Origin: Ignavibacteriales bacterium
Lineage (GTDB): Bacteria > Bacteroidota > Ignavibacteria > Ignavibacteriales > Ignavibacteriaceae
NCBI GenBank assembly: GCA_016707585.1
Contig: JADJHL010000008.1
Coordinates: 310,001-374,000 of the forward strand
Direction of reading: 5' to 3'
Length of the DNA stretch: 64,000 nucleotides
Part shown: positions 18,558 to 28,139 of the stretch, one piece after another
Layout: the number at the start of each line of letters is the position of its first letter
Position numbering within the stretch: position 1 is the stretch's first letter
Made by a program: the position numbers and the translations under genes
Notes under the pieces: model-generated
Told to the model about the DNA's origin: nothing
The model's database searches: none
What the model saw: only the letters and a program-made list of their open reading frames with translations

Positions 18558-19103
18558 ATGAAATATATTTATGGAATACTACCACTATTTATTTTAGCAA
18601 TTTTACTTTTTTCAAGTAAAAGTTTAGCACAAAATGGTAAAAAAGATGAAGTGAGATTAAGTCCTAAGGCTGAAATAAAGCAGCAAGTCGGGTTGACTGA
18701 TGTGCAAATTTTGTATGGAAGACCTGGTGTAAAAGGTAGAACGATTTGGGGAAAACTCGTGCCTTATGATGCTGTCTGGCGTGCTGGTGCAAACGAGGCA
18801 ACCAAAATTACATTTTCAACTGATGTTACAATTGAAGGAAAGAAATTAAAAAAAGGTTCTTATAGTTTTTTTACAATTCCTGGTAAGAAGGAATGGACAT
18901 TAATATTTAATAAGGTTGCAGATCAATGGGGAGCATTTGAGTATAATGAATCTCAGGATGCATTGCGCATAAAAGTTAAAACCGAAAAAGGAAGCTGGCA
19001 GGAATGGTTAGCTTATACAATTACAAAAGTTTCTGATAATTCAGCTGTAATAAGATTGGAATGGGAGAAGTTGAAAATACCTTTTAAGGTTGATGTGAAA
19101 TAG
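18558..19103 (+). CDS. Secreted DUF2911 protein
   Basis: 181 residues with a signal peptide (MKYIYGILPLFILAILLF, cleavage probably after SLAQ). The body carries the DUF2911 pattern: VQILYGRPGVKGRTIWGKLVPYDAVWRAGANEATKITF, then KKLKKGSYSFFTIPG and a WTLIFNK strand. These proteins are common in Bacteroidota and have no known function. Probably exported to the periplasm. A strong terminator follows. Confidence 0.9.
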   Translation: MKYIYGILPLFILAILLFSSKSLAQNGKKDEVRLSPKAEIKQQVGLTDVQILYGRPGVKGRTIWGKLVPYDAVWRAGANEATKITFSTDVTIEGKKLKKGSYSFFTIPGKKEWTLIFNKVADQWGAFEYNESQDALRIKVKTEKGSWQEWLAYTITKVSDNSAVIRLEWEKLKIPFKVDVK

Positions 19104-19116
19104 TCATTTATAATTT

Positions 19117-19150
19117 AAGATGACATCTTCAAAAAGATGTCATCTTTTGA
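19117..19150. terminator. Bidirectional terminator, 13-bp perfect stem
   Basis: aagatgacatctt (19117-19129) pairs perfectly with aagatgtcatctt (19134-19146) over a 4-nt loop and continues into T residues. It lies between the convergent DUF2911 and phosphohexomutase genes. Confidence 0.85.
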
Positions 19151-19155
19151 AACAT

Positions 19156-20502
19156 TTAAGCTCTAATAATATCCAATAACTCTTTTGTTTTTTCTTCCAT
19201 TAACAAAACATCACCCTTAGATTCAACATTTAATCTGATAATTGGTTCTGTATTGGACATTCTTAAGTTAAATCTCCATTCAGGATATTCAACACTTAAG
19301 CCATCAACCTTTTCAACATTTCCACCAGTGTAAAGTTTTTCAATCTCTTTTAGTTTTCCTGCTGGATCTGCAATTGTAGAATTTATTTCTCCGGAACAAG
19401 GATAATTTGCAATCATTTCTTCTACTAAATCACTTAATGATTTATCTTCTTCAGACATAAGTTGCATAATTAATAAAAATGGAATCATTCCGCTATCAGA
19501 ATATGCATTATCTCTAAAGTAATGATGTGCTGACATTTCACCACCATAAATAGAATTTACTTCACGCATTTTCTGTTTGATGAAAGCATGACCACTTATG
19601 GATTGTACAGCGACGCCTTTGCTGTGTTCAACTACATCTAAAGTATTCCAAACTAACCTTGGGTCGTGAACAATTTTTTCACCAGGAAAATTTTTAAGAA
19701 TTGATTTTGCTAACAATCCAACAATATAATATCCTTCAATAAAATCACCTTTTTCATCGGTAAAAAAACATCTATCATAATCACCATCCCACGCAACACC
19801 TAAATCCGCATTATTTTTTAAAACTGCATCTGTAGTTGGTTTTCTGTTTTCAAAAAGTAATGGATTTGGAACTCCATTTGGAAAATCTGAATTGGGCTCA
19901 TTAAAAACTTTTATCATTTTTATAGGAAGTTTTGACTCGATAGCATCAATAGCTAACCCAGCGCAACCGTTACCAGCATTTACCACAACTTTAAATGGTT
20001 TTATTTTTTTAGGATCATAGAATTTAGATAGGTTATTAATGAATGCTTCCATCACATCAATTTTTTCTACTGTACCTTTTGTTGAACTAACTTCGCCCAA
20101 ATTATTTTTTAGGATCATTTCTTCAACAACATTTAAACCTGAACCATATCCAACCGGAACGGAATCTCTTTTTACGAATTTCATTCCATTATATTCTGGT
20201 GGATTGTGGCTTGCAGTTATCATAATTCCGCCATCTGCATTTAAATATGGAGTTGAAAAGTAAATCATTTCGGTTCCACACAAACCGATGTTTACTACAT
20301 TTGATCCAGCATCTGTTAAACCATTTATTAAAGCTTCACAAATTTCTAATGATGATTTTCTTACATCATATCCTACAACAACTTTCTTAGCATTAACATG
20401 TTTTGCAAACGTTCTTCCAATTTTATAAGCTAAATCAGCATTCAATTCTGAGGGTACTTTGCCTCTAATATCATAAGCTTTGAAGCAATTAAGTTTTTCC
20501 AT
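19156..20502 (-). CDS. Phosphomannomutase / phosphoglucomutase
   Basis: 448 residues of the alpha-D-phosphohexomutase family. The phosphoserine loop is MITASHNP (Ser98), the metal loop is AWDGDYDRCFF, the sugar loop is GGEMSAHHYF, and the phosphate loop is RMSNTEPIIR. The GEMSAHH form fits the PMM/PGM (AlgC/ManB) group, which converts mannose or glucose 1- and 6-phosphates for polysaccharide synthesis. The exact sugar is not fixed by sequence. Confidence 0.93.
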   Translation of the reverse strand: MEKLNCFKAYDIRGKVPSELNADLAYKIGRTFAKHVNAKKVVVGYDVRKSSLEICEALINGLTDAGSNVVNIGLCGTEMIYFSTPYLNADGGIMITASHNPPEYNGMKFVKRDSVPVGYGSGLNVVEEMILKNNLGEVSSTKGTVEKIDVMEAFINNLSKFYDPKKIKPFKVVVNAGNGCAGLAIDAIESKLPIKMIKVFNEPNSDFPNGVPNPLLFENRKPTTDAVLKNNADLGVAWDGDYDRCFFTDEKGDFIEGYYIVGLLAKSILKNFPGEKIVHDPRLVWNTLDVVEHSKGVAVQSISGHAFIKQKMREVNSIYGGEMSAHHYFRDNAYSDSGMIPFLLIMQLMSEEDKSLSDLVEEMIANYPCSGEINSTIADPAGKLKEIEKLYTGGNVEKVDGLSVEYPEWRFNLRMSNTEPIIRLNVESKGDVLLMEEKTKELLDIIRA

Positions 20503-20649
20503 AAAAAGTCCTTATAAATAAATGATAAAAAATTCCTTGAAAAATAAAAGTGTTTTTAAAACCACAAGTAGGGTATAACTTTGAGTGCAATTTAAAGAAA
20601 ATAGTGCTTTTAACATCAAAAAATATTTTTGAAAGGTATCAATTTTTCA

Positions 20650-21015
20650 ATGGACTTTTTGAATAACCCTAATTACATTCGCTTATCAAATTTTATGGAG
20701 AAGGCTATCGCTACAACTGATACTATTAAGTGGCACTTCGCTAAATGTAATCATATTAAATGCAACTCGATTTTTTTAGTTCACCCGGAAGAAAATCCTG
20801 GTGATCTAGGGTTCATTTGTCCTGAATGCAGCCGCAAAATTCATACTTCGCACATTGTGCAATGTACAAGTTGCAGAACAGTACTAAATTTTGTTCGCGC
20901 TGCTCCAAATGAAGAAAAAGTTGTATTCACGGTTCCTAAATGTTCTCATTGCGTCGGAACTATTGAAGATGAATGGGAAATTGAACCACTTTATCAGCCA
21001 GATTCTTACATTTAG
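20650..21015 (+). CDS. Unknown small Cys-rich, probably zinc-binding protein
   Basis: 121 residues from ATG 20650; a TTG at 20629 in frame would add seven residues. Cys pairs CPEC, CTSC and CSHC (about residues 57-60, 72-75 and 97-100 from this start), plus an earlier KCNHIKC, suggest two zinc ribbons. I do not recognise the family. There is no membrane segment or signal peptide. It is transcribed alone and followed by a weak hairpin at 21044-21058. Confidence 0.65.
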   Translation: MDFLNNPNYIRLSNFMEKAIATTDTIKWHFAKCNHIKCNSIFLVHPEENPGDLGFICPECSRKIHTSHIVQCTSCRTVLNFVRAAPNEEKVVFTVPKCSHCVGTIEDEWEIEPLYQPDSYI

Positions 21016-21178
21016 TATTTGTGCTTTTTGATAAAAATTTAATCTGCTTTTTAAGCAGGTTACTCAATTTATCCTTTTATACGACCATTCATAATTTGAA
21101 TAGCGCATAAAAGGATTTTTTATTTATTTTTCACATCGCTTTTTAGTTAAAAATCTTTAATCATTATAAGGTGTAGAT

Positions 21179-23335
21179 ATGAAATACCTGTTCGGAAATA
21201 TTTTTAATAGAACTTTATTGAGTTTAGTTCTATTAAGTTTTTTGTTATCATTTCAAGTTAAAGCACAAACTGCGGATTTTTTAGGTCTTGATACAGTTAA
21301 AGCGGGAAAATTTGATAACGGTAAAATGTGGACGTTTGAATATCCTCCAATGGATTATTTTAGTCAAGCTTACAATTTTCAACCAGATGAAAAATGGTTT
21401 GAACATATCAGAATGTCAGCGTTAAGATTTGCAAATTATTGTTCAGCATCATTTGTATCTGAAGATGGTTTGGTAATGACCAATCATCATTGTGCAAGGC
21501 AAAGTGTAACCCAGGTTAATAAAGAAGGTGAAGATTTACATATCACCGGTTTTCTTTCAGAAACTTTGCAGGATGAAAGACCTGTGCCAGGATTATATGT
21601 AGATCAATTAGTTTTATATAAAGATGTTACTGATGAAGTTATTGATGCCATAAACGAAGGTAAAACTGATGAAGAAAAGGCTAAACTTGAAGAAGAAATA
21701 ATTACAAAGATTGAAGAAAGAGAAGCTGCTGCAACAGGTCTTGAAGTAGCAATTACTCCACTTTACAATGGCGGCAAATTTTCTTTATACGGATATAAAC
21801 GCTATACAGATGTAAGATTAGTTTTTGCGCCTGAAGAACAAATCGCTTTTTTTGGCGGCGATCCTGATAACTTTACTTATCCAAGATTTAATCTTGATTG
21901 CAGTTTCTTTAGAGTTTATGATGAAAATGGAAATCCTTTAAAAACAGAAAATTATTTTAAATGGAGCCAAAATGGTGCTGCAGTTGGTGAACCTGTTTTT
22001 GTTATTGGTAATCCAGGAAACACAGATAGATTAAACACGGTTGCTCAATTAGAGTATGCAAGAGATATTCAATATCCAAGAACAATATCTTTGTTATCAA
22101 GTCTAACAGATATGTACAAAGATATGCTTAAAAAAGATCCGAGTAGAAAAGCAGAGTTGCAGGATAGAATTTTTGGATTTGAAAACTCTATTAAAGCAAT
22201 AAGTGGAATTTTAGATGGATTAAGAAATCCGGTTATGATGCAAAGAAAAAGAGATTTTGAAAAAACTTTCCGTGCTTCTGTCGAAGCTGATCCTGAATTA
22301 AAAGAAACTTATGGACATTTGTGGGATAAGATTGCTGATTCAAGAAAACAATTAAGTGAAATATCAAACAAAAATTTTGCACTTAGTATGAATCAATTAT
22401 CAACTCCACAATACTTTTTTATTGCTGATGAAATAGTATCTATTGCTGAAAATCTAAAATTACCTGAAAGTGAAAGAAATGATCTTTACGTTGGTGATGA
22501 ATTAAAAAATACATTATCATCATTGTTCCCTGAAGATTTTGATGTTGATATGAACAATATGTTACTTGAAGAAAAAGTTAACACGCTTGTAAAATATCTT
22601 GGAAAAGATGATCCGTTAGTAAAAAGATTTACCGGCGGAAAAGTTGGTAAAGAAGCAGTTAAATATATTTTAGAAAATTCTAAAGTAACAAATCTTGATG
22701 ATGTAAGAGACTTGTTGGAAGAAGGTGCCGATGCAGTACTTAAAGGTGAAGATCCATTTATTTATTTTATGATGAATTCAAAAGACAGAGCAAAAGAATA
22801 TTCCAAAAAAGTTAATGATTTAGTAGATGTGGAAAACGCTTACTCACAACAACTTGGTGTAGCATTGTTTAAAGTATATGGAACAGCTATTCCACCAGAT
22901 GCAACATTTACATTAAGATTAGCTGATGGTGTAGTTGAAGGATTTCCATACAATGGAACTTACGCACAACCTTACACAACTTTTTACGGAATGTACGATA
23001 GATATTATGGACAGGGAAAAGAATGGCCATGGAATTTACCTGATCGTTGGGCAACACCACCAGCAGGATTTGATTTAGCTACTCCATTTAATTTTGTTTC
23101 CACAAATGATATAATTGGTGGAAATTCCGGTAGTCCGGTTATAAATAAAAATGCAGAAATTGTTGGGTTAGCTTTTGATGGTAACATACAAGGTTTGCCG
23201 GGTAACTTTATCTTTAGAACAGAAGATAACAGAACCGTTTCAGTTCACTCAACAGGAATGTATGAATCAATTGATAAAGTTTACAAGCTTAAAAGAATCA
23301 GTGCTGAATTAAAAGCTGGTAAAATTACTAAGTAG
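21179..23335 (+). CDS. S46-family dipeptidyl peptidase (DPP7/DPP11-like)
   Basis: 718 residues, standard length. Signal peptide ends around QVKAQ, so it is periplasmic. The serine protease core is visible: VMTNHHCARQS with the catalytic His (103/104), FFGGDPDNFTYPRFNLD with the Asp region, and GGNSGSPV with the nucleophile Ser, followed by GLAFDGN. S46 enzymes release dipeptides from the N-terminus of peptides and serve peptide-fermenting Bacteroidota. The residue separating DPP7 from DPP11 specificity could not be placed with confidence. Confidence 0.94.
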   Translation: MKYLFGNIFNRTLLSLVLLSFLLSFQVKAQTADFLGLDTVKAGKFDNGKMWTFEYPPMDYFSQAYNFQPDEKWFEHIRMSALRFANYCSASFVSEDGLVMTNHHCARQSVTQVNKEGEDLHITGFLSETLQDERPVPGLYVDQLVLYKDVTDEVIDAINEGKTDEEKAKLEEEIITKIEEREAAATGLEVAITPLYNGGKFSLYGYKRYTDVRLVFAPEEQIAFFGGDPDNFTYPRFNLDCSFFRVYDENGNPLKTENYFKWSQNGAAVGEPVFVIGNPGNTDRLNTVAQLEYARDIQYPRTISLLSSLTDMYKDMLKKDPSRKAELQDRIFGFENSIKAISGILDGLRNPVMMQRKRDFEKTFRASVEADPELKETYGHLWDKIADSRKQLSEISNKNFALSMNQLSTPQYFFIADEIVSIAENLKLPESERNDLYVGDELKNTLSSLFPEDFDVDMNNMLLEEKVNTLVKYLGKDDPLVKRFTGGKVGKEAVKYILENSKVTNLDDVRDLLEEGADAVLKGEDPFIYFMMNSKDRAKEYSKKVNDLVDVENAYSQQLGVALFKVYGTAIPPDATFTLRLADGVVEGFPYNGTYAQPYTTFYGMYDRYYGQGKEWPWNLPDRWATPPAGFDLATPFNFVSTNDIIGGNSGSPVINKNAEIVGLAFDGNIQGLPGNFIFRTEDNRTVSVHSTGMYESIDKVYKLKRISAELKAGKITK

Positions 23336-23355
23336 TTTAGTTTTTCTGTTTCACA

Positions 23356-23394
23356 AACAAACCCAGTTATTTTTAAAACTGGGTTTGTTATTTT
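23356..23394 (+). terminator. Terminator after the S46 peptidase
   Basis: aacaaacccagtt (23356-23368) and aactgggtttgtt (23377-23389) form a perfect 13-bp stem with an 8-nt loop, followed by attttaa. Confidence 0.88.
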
Positions 23395-23465
23395 AAAGCA
23401 ACTGCAAATTTCATTTTTATCTATCATTATTTCTTTGCAATTTCCATCAACAAAAATTTAGAGTT

Positions 23466-23840
23466 ATGAATTGTCCTGCTTGTAAAAACCCAATGATCAT
23501 TTTAGAGCTTAATCAAGTTGAGATTGATTATTGTAATTCTTGCAAAGGAATCTGGTTGGATAGTGGAGAACTTGAACTAATTTTTTCTAATTCTGATCAA
23601 AAAAGTGTTAGTGAATCTTTTATTTCAAAATCTGATCATCAAGAAGTTGGAAGAAGATGTCCTAACTGTAAAAAGAAAATGGAAAAAGTTGAGTTTGAAA
23701 ATTCAGGAATTATTTTAGATCGCTGTTCAAATAATCATGGTTTATGGTTTGATAATGGAGAGTTAAAATCTTTATTAAAAACTTCTGCAGATTCAAACAA
23801 TAAAATGATAGATCTGCTAAAAGAAATGTTCGGGGAATAA
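23466..23840 (+). CDS. Double TFIIB-type zinc ribbon protein
   Basis: 124 residues with two copies of the TFIIB-like zinc ribbon: MNCPACKNPM...YCNSCKGIWLDSGELE and RRCPNCKKKM...RCSNNHGLWFDNGELK (in the second copy a His replaces one Cys). Such proteins are widespread and uncharacterised. It sits 49 nt before the LemA gene and is probably part of the LemA/M48 transcript. Confidence 0.88.
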   Translation: MNCPACKNPMIILELNQVEIDYCNSCKGIWLDSGELELIFSNSDQKSVSESFISKSDHQEVGRRCPNCKKKMEKVEFENSGIILDRCSNNHGLWFDNGELKSLLKTSADSNNKMIDLLKEMFGE

Positions 23841-23889
23841 AAATCTTATTTAAATTGAAAATTACTTTAATCATAAAAACGGAGGTACT

Positions 23890-24447
23890 ATGGTATTCTT
23901 CCTAGTATTTATAGGGATAATCGTTGTTGCAGGATTATTCTTTGTTTCGATTTACAACTCACTTGTTGGATTAAGAAATCGTGTTAAAAATGCGTGGTCA
24001 CAAATTGATGTTCAACTAAAAAGACGACACGATTTGATACCAAACTTAATTGAATCCGTAAAAGGATATATGACACACGAACGACAGGTACTTGAAAACA
24101 TTACCAAATATCGCAGCCAGGCAATGGATGCAAATACTGTTGGTGAAAAAGCTGCAGCTGAAGGTATGCTTGGTAGTGCTCTTGGTCAACTTCGTGTGCA
24201 GATTGAAAACTATCCTGATTTAAAAGCAAATCAAAATTTTCTAGCACTTCAAGAAGAATTAACATCAACAGAAAATAAAATTTCTTTTGCTCGTCAAGCT
24301 TATAACGATCAGGTTTTATTTTTTAACAATAAAATTCAAATGTTTCCTTCAAACATCGTAGCAGGAATGTTTTCATTCAAAGCAGAAGAGTTTTTTGAAA
24401 TTGAAGACAAGACTGAAAAAGCAGTTCCTAAAGTTAGTTTTACTTAA
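23890..24447 (+). CDS. lemA: LemA family protein
   Basis: 185 residues: one N-terminal membrane helix (about 2-22), then the helical LemA domain with LVGLRNRVKNAWSQIDVQLKRRHDLIPNLIESVKGYMTHE and the C-terminal ARQAYNDQVLFFNNKIQMFPSNIVA. Function is unclear; it is repeatedly found beside HtpX-type M48 proteases, as here. It has a strong GGAGG SD. Confidence 0.94.
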   Translation: MVFFLVFIGIIVVAGLFFVSIYNSLVGLRNRVKNAWSQIDVQLKRRHDLIPNLIESVKGYMTHERQVLENITKYRSQAMDANTVGEKAAAEGMLGSALGQLRVQIENYPDLKANQNFLALQEELTSTENKISFARQAYNDQVLFFNNKIQMFPSNIVAGMFSFKAEEFFEIEDKTEKAVPKVSFT

Positions 24448-24464
24448 TACGGATTTTCATTTCT

Positions 24465-25685
24465 ATGATGTGGGAACTAATACAGGCAAACAGAAGAAAA
24501 TCAATTTTTATCTTTATCGGGATGGGATTACTTCTCATCCTGATTGGTTTTGTTTTCGGAAGCTACTATGATTCAGAATCTGGTGGATTTATTGGAATTT
24601 TCTTTTCATTAATTCTCTTCGGAATCCTATCTATGGTAAGTTACTTTGCCGGAAGTAAAATTCTACTAGCTGTAAGTGGTGCAAAAGAAGTTACTCAAGA
24701 TGTTCATCCACAACTTTATAATGTTGTTGAAGAAATGAGAATCGCCGCTAACTTTCCGCATCAACCAAAAATTTATATTATATCTGATTCAGCGCCAAAT
24801 GCTTTTGCAACAGGAATCAAACCAGAAAATTCTGCAATTGCTGTTACCGCCGGATTACTTGGTTCACTTAACCGAGATGAGTTACAAGGTGTTATTGCCC
24901 ATGAAATGTCTCATATAATAAATCGTGATGTTATGTTGATGACATTTGCCGGGATGATGCTTGGTGCAATTACCTTAATGGCAGAAGTTTTTACAAGAAG
25001 TTTATGGTTTGGTGGAGGTTCGCGTTACAAATCAAAATCTTCTGATAAAGGCGGACAAGCACAAATTATAATTATGATTCTTGCAATTGCACTTGCGATT
25101 TTAGGTCCTTTAATGGCGCAGTTAATGTACTTTGCAATCTCACGCAAACGAGAATATCTTGCTGATGCTTCTGCAGTTAGATTAACAAGATATCCCGAAG
25201 GATTAGCTTCTGCACTAGAAAAAATTTCGGGTTCACATCTTGATCTAAAATCTGCAAACAAAGTTACTGCTCCTATGTACATAATAAATCCTTTAAAGAA
25301 AAAAGGAATGCAAATCGCAAATCTTTCAAGTACTCATCCGCCGATTACTGAGAGAATAAAAATTTTGCGTACAATTAGTCAAGGTGCAGGTTTAACAAAC
25401 TATCAACTCGCATTTAATCAGGTTAAGGGAAAACAATCAGCAGTTATTCCACCATCAGGATTAACTGATGCAATAAAAATTCCGTTAAGAAGTTCTGAAT
25501 TATCACAAACTTCTTTTGAAACTGATAAACAAGTTAAAAGGGAAGTTGGCGATTTGATGATGCAGCTGAATAATTTCCTCTTTATCACTTGCACTTGTGG
25601 TATAAAACTTAAAATTCCTCCTGACTATAAAAGCAAAACTGTATCCTGTCCAAAGTGTGGTAGAATCCATACTGTATCTCAATAG
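24465..25685 (+). CDS. M48 (HtpX-like) membrane metalloprotease with a C-terminal zinc ribbon
   Basis: 406 residues. Four predicted membrane helices (about 14-33, 42-62, 158-178, 202-224). Zinc site H146-E-M-S-H150 plus E230 in KREYLADASAV. HtpX-type proteases degrade damaged membrane proteins. Most homologues have about 290-330 residues; here the extra C-terminus ends in a CxC...CPKCG ribbon (C376, C378, C395, C398), which is unusual. It follows lemA by 17 nt. ATG codons at 24465 and 24468 are both possible starts. Confidence 0.92.
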   Translation: MMWELIQANRRKSIFIFIGMGLLLILIGFVFGSYYDSESGGFIGIFFSLILFGILSMVSYFAGSKILLAVSGAKEVTQDVHPQLYNVVEEMRIAANFPHQPKIYIISDSAPNAFATGIKPENSAIAVTAGLLGSLNRDELQGVIAHEMSHIINRDVMLMTFAGMMLGAITLMAEVFTRSLWFGGGSRYKSKSSDKGGQAQIIIMILAIALAILGPLMAQLMYFAISRKREYLADASAVRLTRYPEGLASALEKISGSHLDLKSANKVTAPMYIINPLKKKGMQIANLSSTHPPITERIKILRTISQGAGLTNYQLAFNQVKGKQSAVIPPSGLTDAIKIPLRSSELSQTSFETDKQVKREVGDLMMQLNNFLFITCTCGIKLKIPPDYKSKTVSCPKCGRIHTVSQ

Positions 25686-25995
25686 AAACCGCAAAAGTTA
25701 GATAATTTGCATTTTTAATAATTATTGATCCTAAACAATTAACAAGAGTTTGTAAATACAAATCACTTCTCTATCCTAAAAAACTAAAAAAGAAACTTAC
25801 CATCACTGAGAATGCTTAATGACTAGCAACAAAAAAAATATCGCTTAATTTCTTGCAATACTTGTTAAATCAAATATTTTCCTAACATTTAGCATCGGTT
25901 CATTTTTAATCCAAAATGGTACGATTTTGTATTCTATTTATAATCAGATTTTAAAATCGTTTTATAAATATTGCAACTATTGAAAGGAGGGGAAA
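25686..25995. other. AT-rich intergenic region upstream of the redox operon
   Basis: 310 nt without a gene. It should hold the promoter of the 26-33 kb operon. A TATAAT-like hexamer lies at 25939-25944 without a convincing -35 partner. acgatttt (25921-25928) and aaaatcgt (25955-25962) form an inverted repeat around it, a possible operator. The operon starts with a strong AAGGAGG SD at about 25983-25989. Confidence 0.4.
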
Positions 25996-26898
25996 ATGTC
26001 TGGCAAAAGTCGCAGAGATTTTCTCAAATCAACCGCACTAATTGGGGCAGGAGTTACAGGTCTTACAACAACCGCAAAAGCCGGTCCGCAAAATATTTTA
26101 TCCGAAGACAGAATGGGCGTTTTGGTTGATACTACAGTTTGCGTTGGCTGTAGAAATTGTGAATGGGCTTGTAAGGATGCTCATAATTTACCCGCAGGAA
26201 ATTTAGAAGATTATGAAGATAGAAAAGTTCTTGATACCAAACGAAGACCAGGAACTGATGCTTTAACTGTTGTTAATGAATATTCTCACGGTAAAAATTC
26301 TTCACTTCCAATTGATGTAAAAGTGCAATGTATGCATTGCGATCATCCTGCTTGTGTTTCTGCTTGCATCGTTGGCGCATTTACCAAACACGAAAATGGA
26401 ACAGTTACGTGGGATACTGATATGTGCATTGGATGCAGATATTGTATGGCTGCGTGTCCATTCCAGGTTCCGGCATTTGAATACGACAAAGCATTAAATC
26501 CAATGATTATGAAATGCGATTTTTGTTTTGATAGAACAAAAGAAGGTAAGCTTCCTGCTTGCGTTGAAATTTGTCCTGTTGAAGCACTTACTTATGGCAA
26601 ACGATCAGATTTGATAAAGATTGCACGCGATAGAATAAAAAGAAATCCAGATAAATATGTTGATCACATTTTAGGTGAAACTGAGGTTGGTGGAACTAGC
26701 TGGATGTATTTAGCAAGTAAAGACTTTGCTGAACTTGAATTTCCTAAGCTTGGTAAAAATCCTGCTCCTGGTGTTTCAGAATCAATCCAACACGGAATTT
26801 TTGCTTACTTTGTTCCTCCGATTTCTTTGTATGCGCTACTTGGTGGAATTATGTGGATTACAAAGCGCCGTAAAGAATTAGATGAGGAGGTAAAATAA
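25996..26898 (+). CDS. Tat-exported HybA-like 4x[4Fe-4S] ferredoxin subunit with C-terminal anchor
   Basis: 300 residues. Twin-arginine signal SRRDFLK at the N-terminus. Sixteen Cys in four groups predict four [4Fe-4S] clusters: C49/52/55/59, C112/115/120/124, C144/147/150/154 and C174/177/189/193. A membrane helix (about 268-288) anchors it, as in HybA. It should pass electrons in the periplasm between a partner and the NrfD-type subunit encoded next, with which it overlaps in a TAATG. No molybdopterin or [NiFe] catalytic subunit gene is nearby. Confidence 0.92.
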   Translation: MSGKSRRDFLKSTALIGAGVTGLTTTAKAGPQNILSEDRMGVLVDTTVCVGCRNCEWACKDAHNLPAGNLEDYEDRKVLDTKRRPGTDALTVVNEYSHGKNSSLPIDVKVQCMHCDHPACVSACIVGAFTKHENGTVTWDTDMCIGCRYCMAACPFQVPAFEYDKALNPMIMKCDFCFDRTKEGKLPACVEICPVEALTYGKRSDLIKIARDRIKRNPDKYVDHILGETEVGGTSWMYLASKDFAELEFPKLGKNPAPGVSESIQHGIFAYFVPPISLYALLGGIMWITKRRKELDEEVK

Positions 26899-28139
26899 TG
26901 AGTCACGAAGTACATAACCCTGTTCCAATCAAACATAAATATTTTACTCCAGGTGTTATTGGATTAATAATTATTGCTGTAAATGGTTTAGTTTTTTTGA
27001 TGGGAAGATTTTTCTTTGGAATTGGTGCTGTTACAAATTTAAATAATCAATATCCATGGGGTTTATGGATTGGAGTTGATGTTGCTGCTGGTGTTGCACT
27101 TGCTGCCGGTGGTTTTACAACTGCTGCTCTTGGTCATATAATGCATAGAGATGAATATCATGCAATTGTGCGTCCTGCACTTTTAACAGCAATGTTGGGA
27201 TATACTTTTGTTGCAATGGGCGTTTTTGTTGATATCGGACGCTGGTATTTTATCTGGCATCCACTTGTAATGTGGAATGGCAACTCTGCTTTGTTTGAAG
27301 TTGGTATTTGCGTTATGATTTATCTTACAGTTTTATATATAGAGTTCCTTCCGGTTGTTACAGAAAGATTTATTGGTAAAGTTAATCTTCCCAAATTTCT
27401 TGCAGGATTTAACAAACCAGTTGATAAATTCTTAAGAGTTTTAGATCGTGGACTTTCAAAAACAATGTTCATTTTTATTATTGCTGGAGTTGTACTTTCA
27501 TCGCTTCATCAATCTTCTTTAGGAACATTGATGGTAATTGCCGGACCAAAAATGCATCCACTATGGCAAACACCAATTTTACCATTGTTGTTTTTACTTT
27601 CTGCAGTTTCAGTTGGATTTCCAATGGTGATTTTTGAGTCTCTTATCGCATCACGTTCGCTCAAGCTAAAACCGGAAATGCCAGTACTTTCAAGATTAGG
27701 TTCTATGATTGCCCCGTTACTTGGAATTTATCTTGCATTTAAAATTGGGGATATGGTAATAAGAAAAACTTTTGTGTATCTGGTTGATTTTAACACTGCA
27801 AGCGTAATGTTTACTATTGAATTACTATTTGGGGTTATAATTCCGCTAAGAATGTTTTTGTCGCCAAAAGTTTTAAAAACTCCATCGCTTCTTTTTACAG
27901 CTTCGGCATTAGTTGTGTTTGGTGTGTTATTAAACAGAATAAATAATTTTGTTGTTGCATACAATCCACCATACTCAACTGAATCTTATTTCCCATCATT
28001 TGGCGAGATTTCAGTAACAGTTGGGTTTGTTGCGATTTTAGTTCTTGCATACAGATTTATTGTTCTGAATTTTCCAGTCATCAGTTTACCAAGTAAAACA
28101 GCTCCTCAAACTAAATACACAATAAGAGGAGTAAAGTAA
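26898..28139 (+). CDS. HybB/NrfD-type integral membrane quinone-interacting subunit
   Basis: 413 residues with about ten membrane helices. The pattern YPWGLWIGVDVAAGVALAAGGF and the late LHQSSLGTLMVI are typical of HybB, the membrane subunit of hydrogenase-2-like complexes, in the wider NrfD/PsrC family that exchanges electrons with (mena)quinone. Coupled by TAATG to both neighbours. It probably forms the membrane core of a complex with the preceding Fe-S protein and the following multiheme cytochrome. Confidence 0.92.
   Translation: MSHEVHNPVPIKHKYFTPGVIGLIIIAVNGLVFLMGRFFFGIGAVTNLNNQYPWGLWIGVDVAAGVALAAGGFTTAALGHIMHRDEYHAIVRPALLTAMLGYTFVAMGVFVDIGRWYFIWHPLVMWNGNSALFEVGICVMIYLTVLYIEFLPVVTERFIGKVNLPKFLAGFNKPVDKFLRVLDRGLSKTMFIFIIAGVVLSSLHQSSLGTLMVIAGPKMHPLWQTPILPLLFLLSAVSVGFPMVIFESLIASRSLKLKPEMPVLSRLGSMIAPLLGIYLAFKIGDMVIRKTFVYLVDFNTASVMFTIELLFGVIIPLRMFLSPKVLKTPSLLFTASALVVFGVLLNRINNFVVAYNPPYSTESYFPSFGEISVTVGFVAILVLAYRFIVLNFPVISLPSKTAPQTKYTIRGVK

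Noticed and set aside
25996..28139. A [NiFe] hydrogenase-2 operon
   Set aside because: Only HybA- and HybB-like genes are present. No large or small hydrogenase subunit or maturation genes occur nearby.
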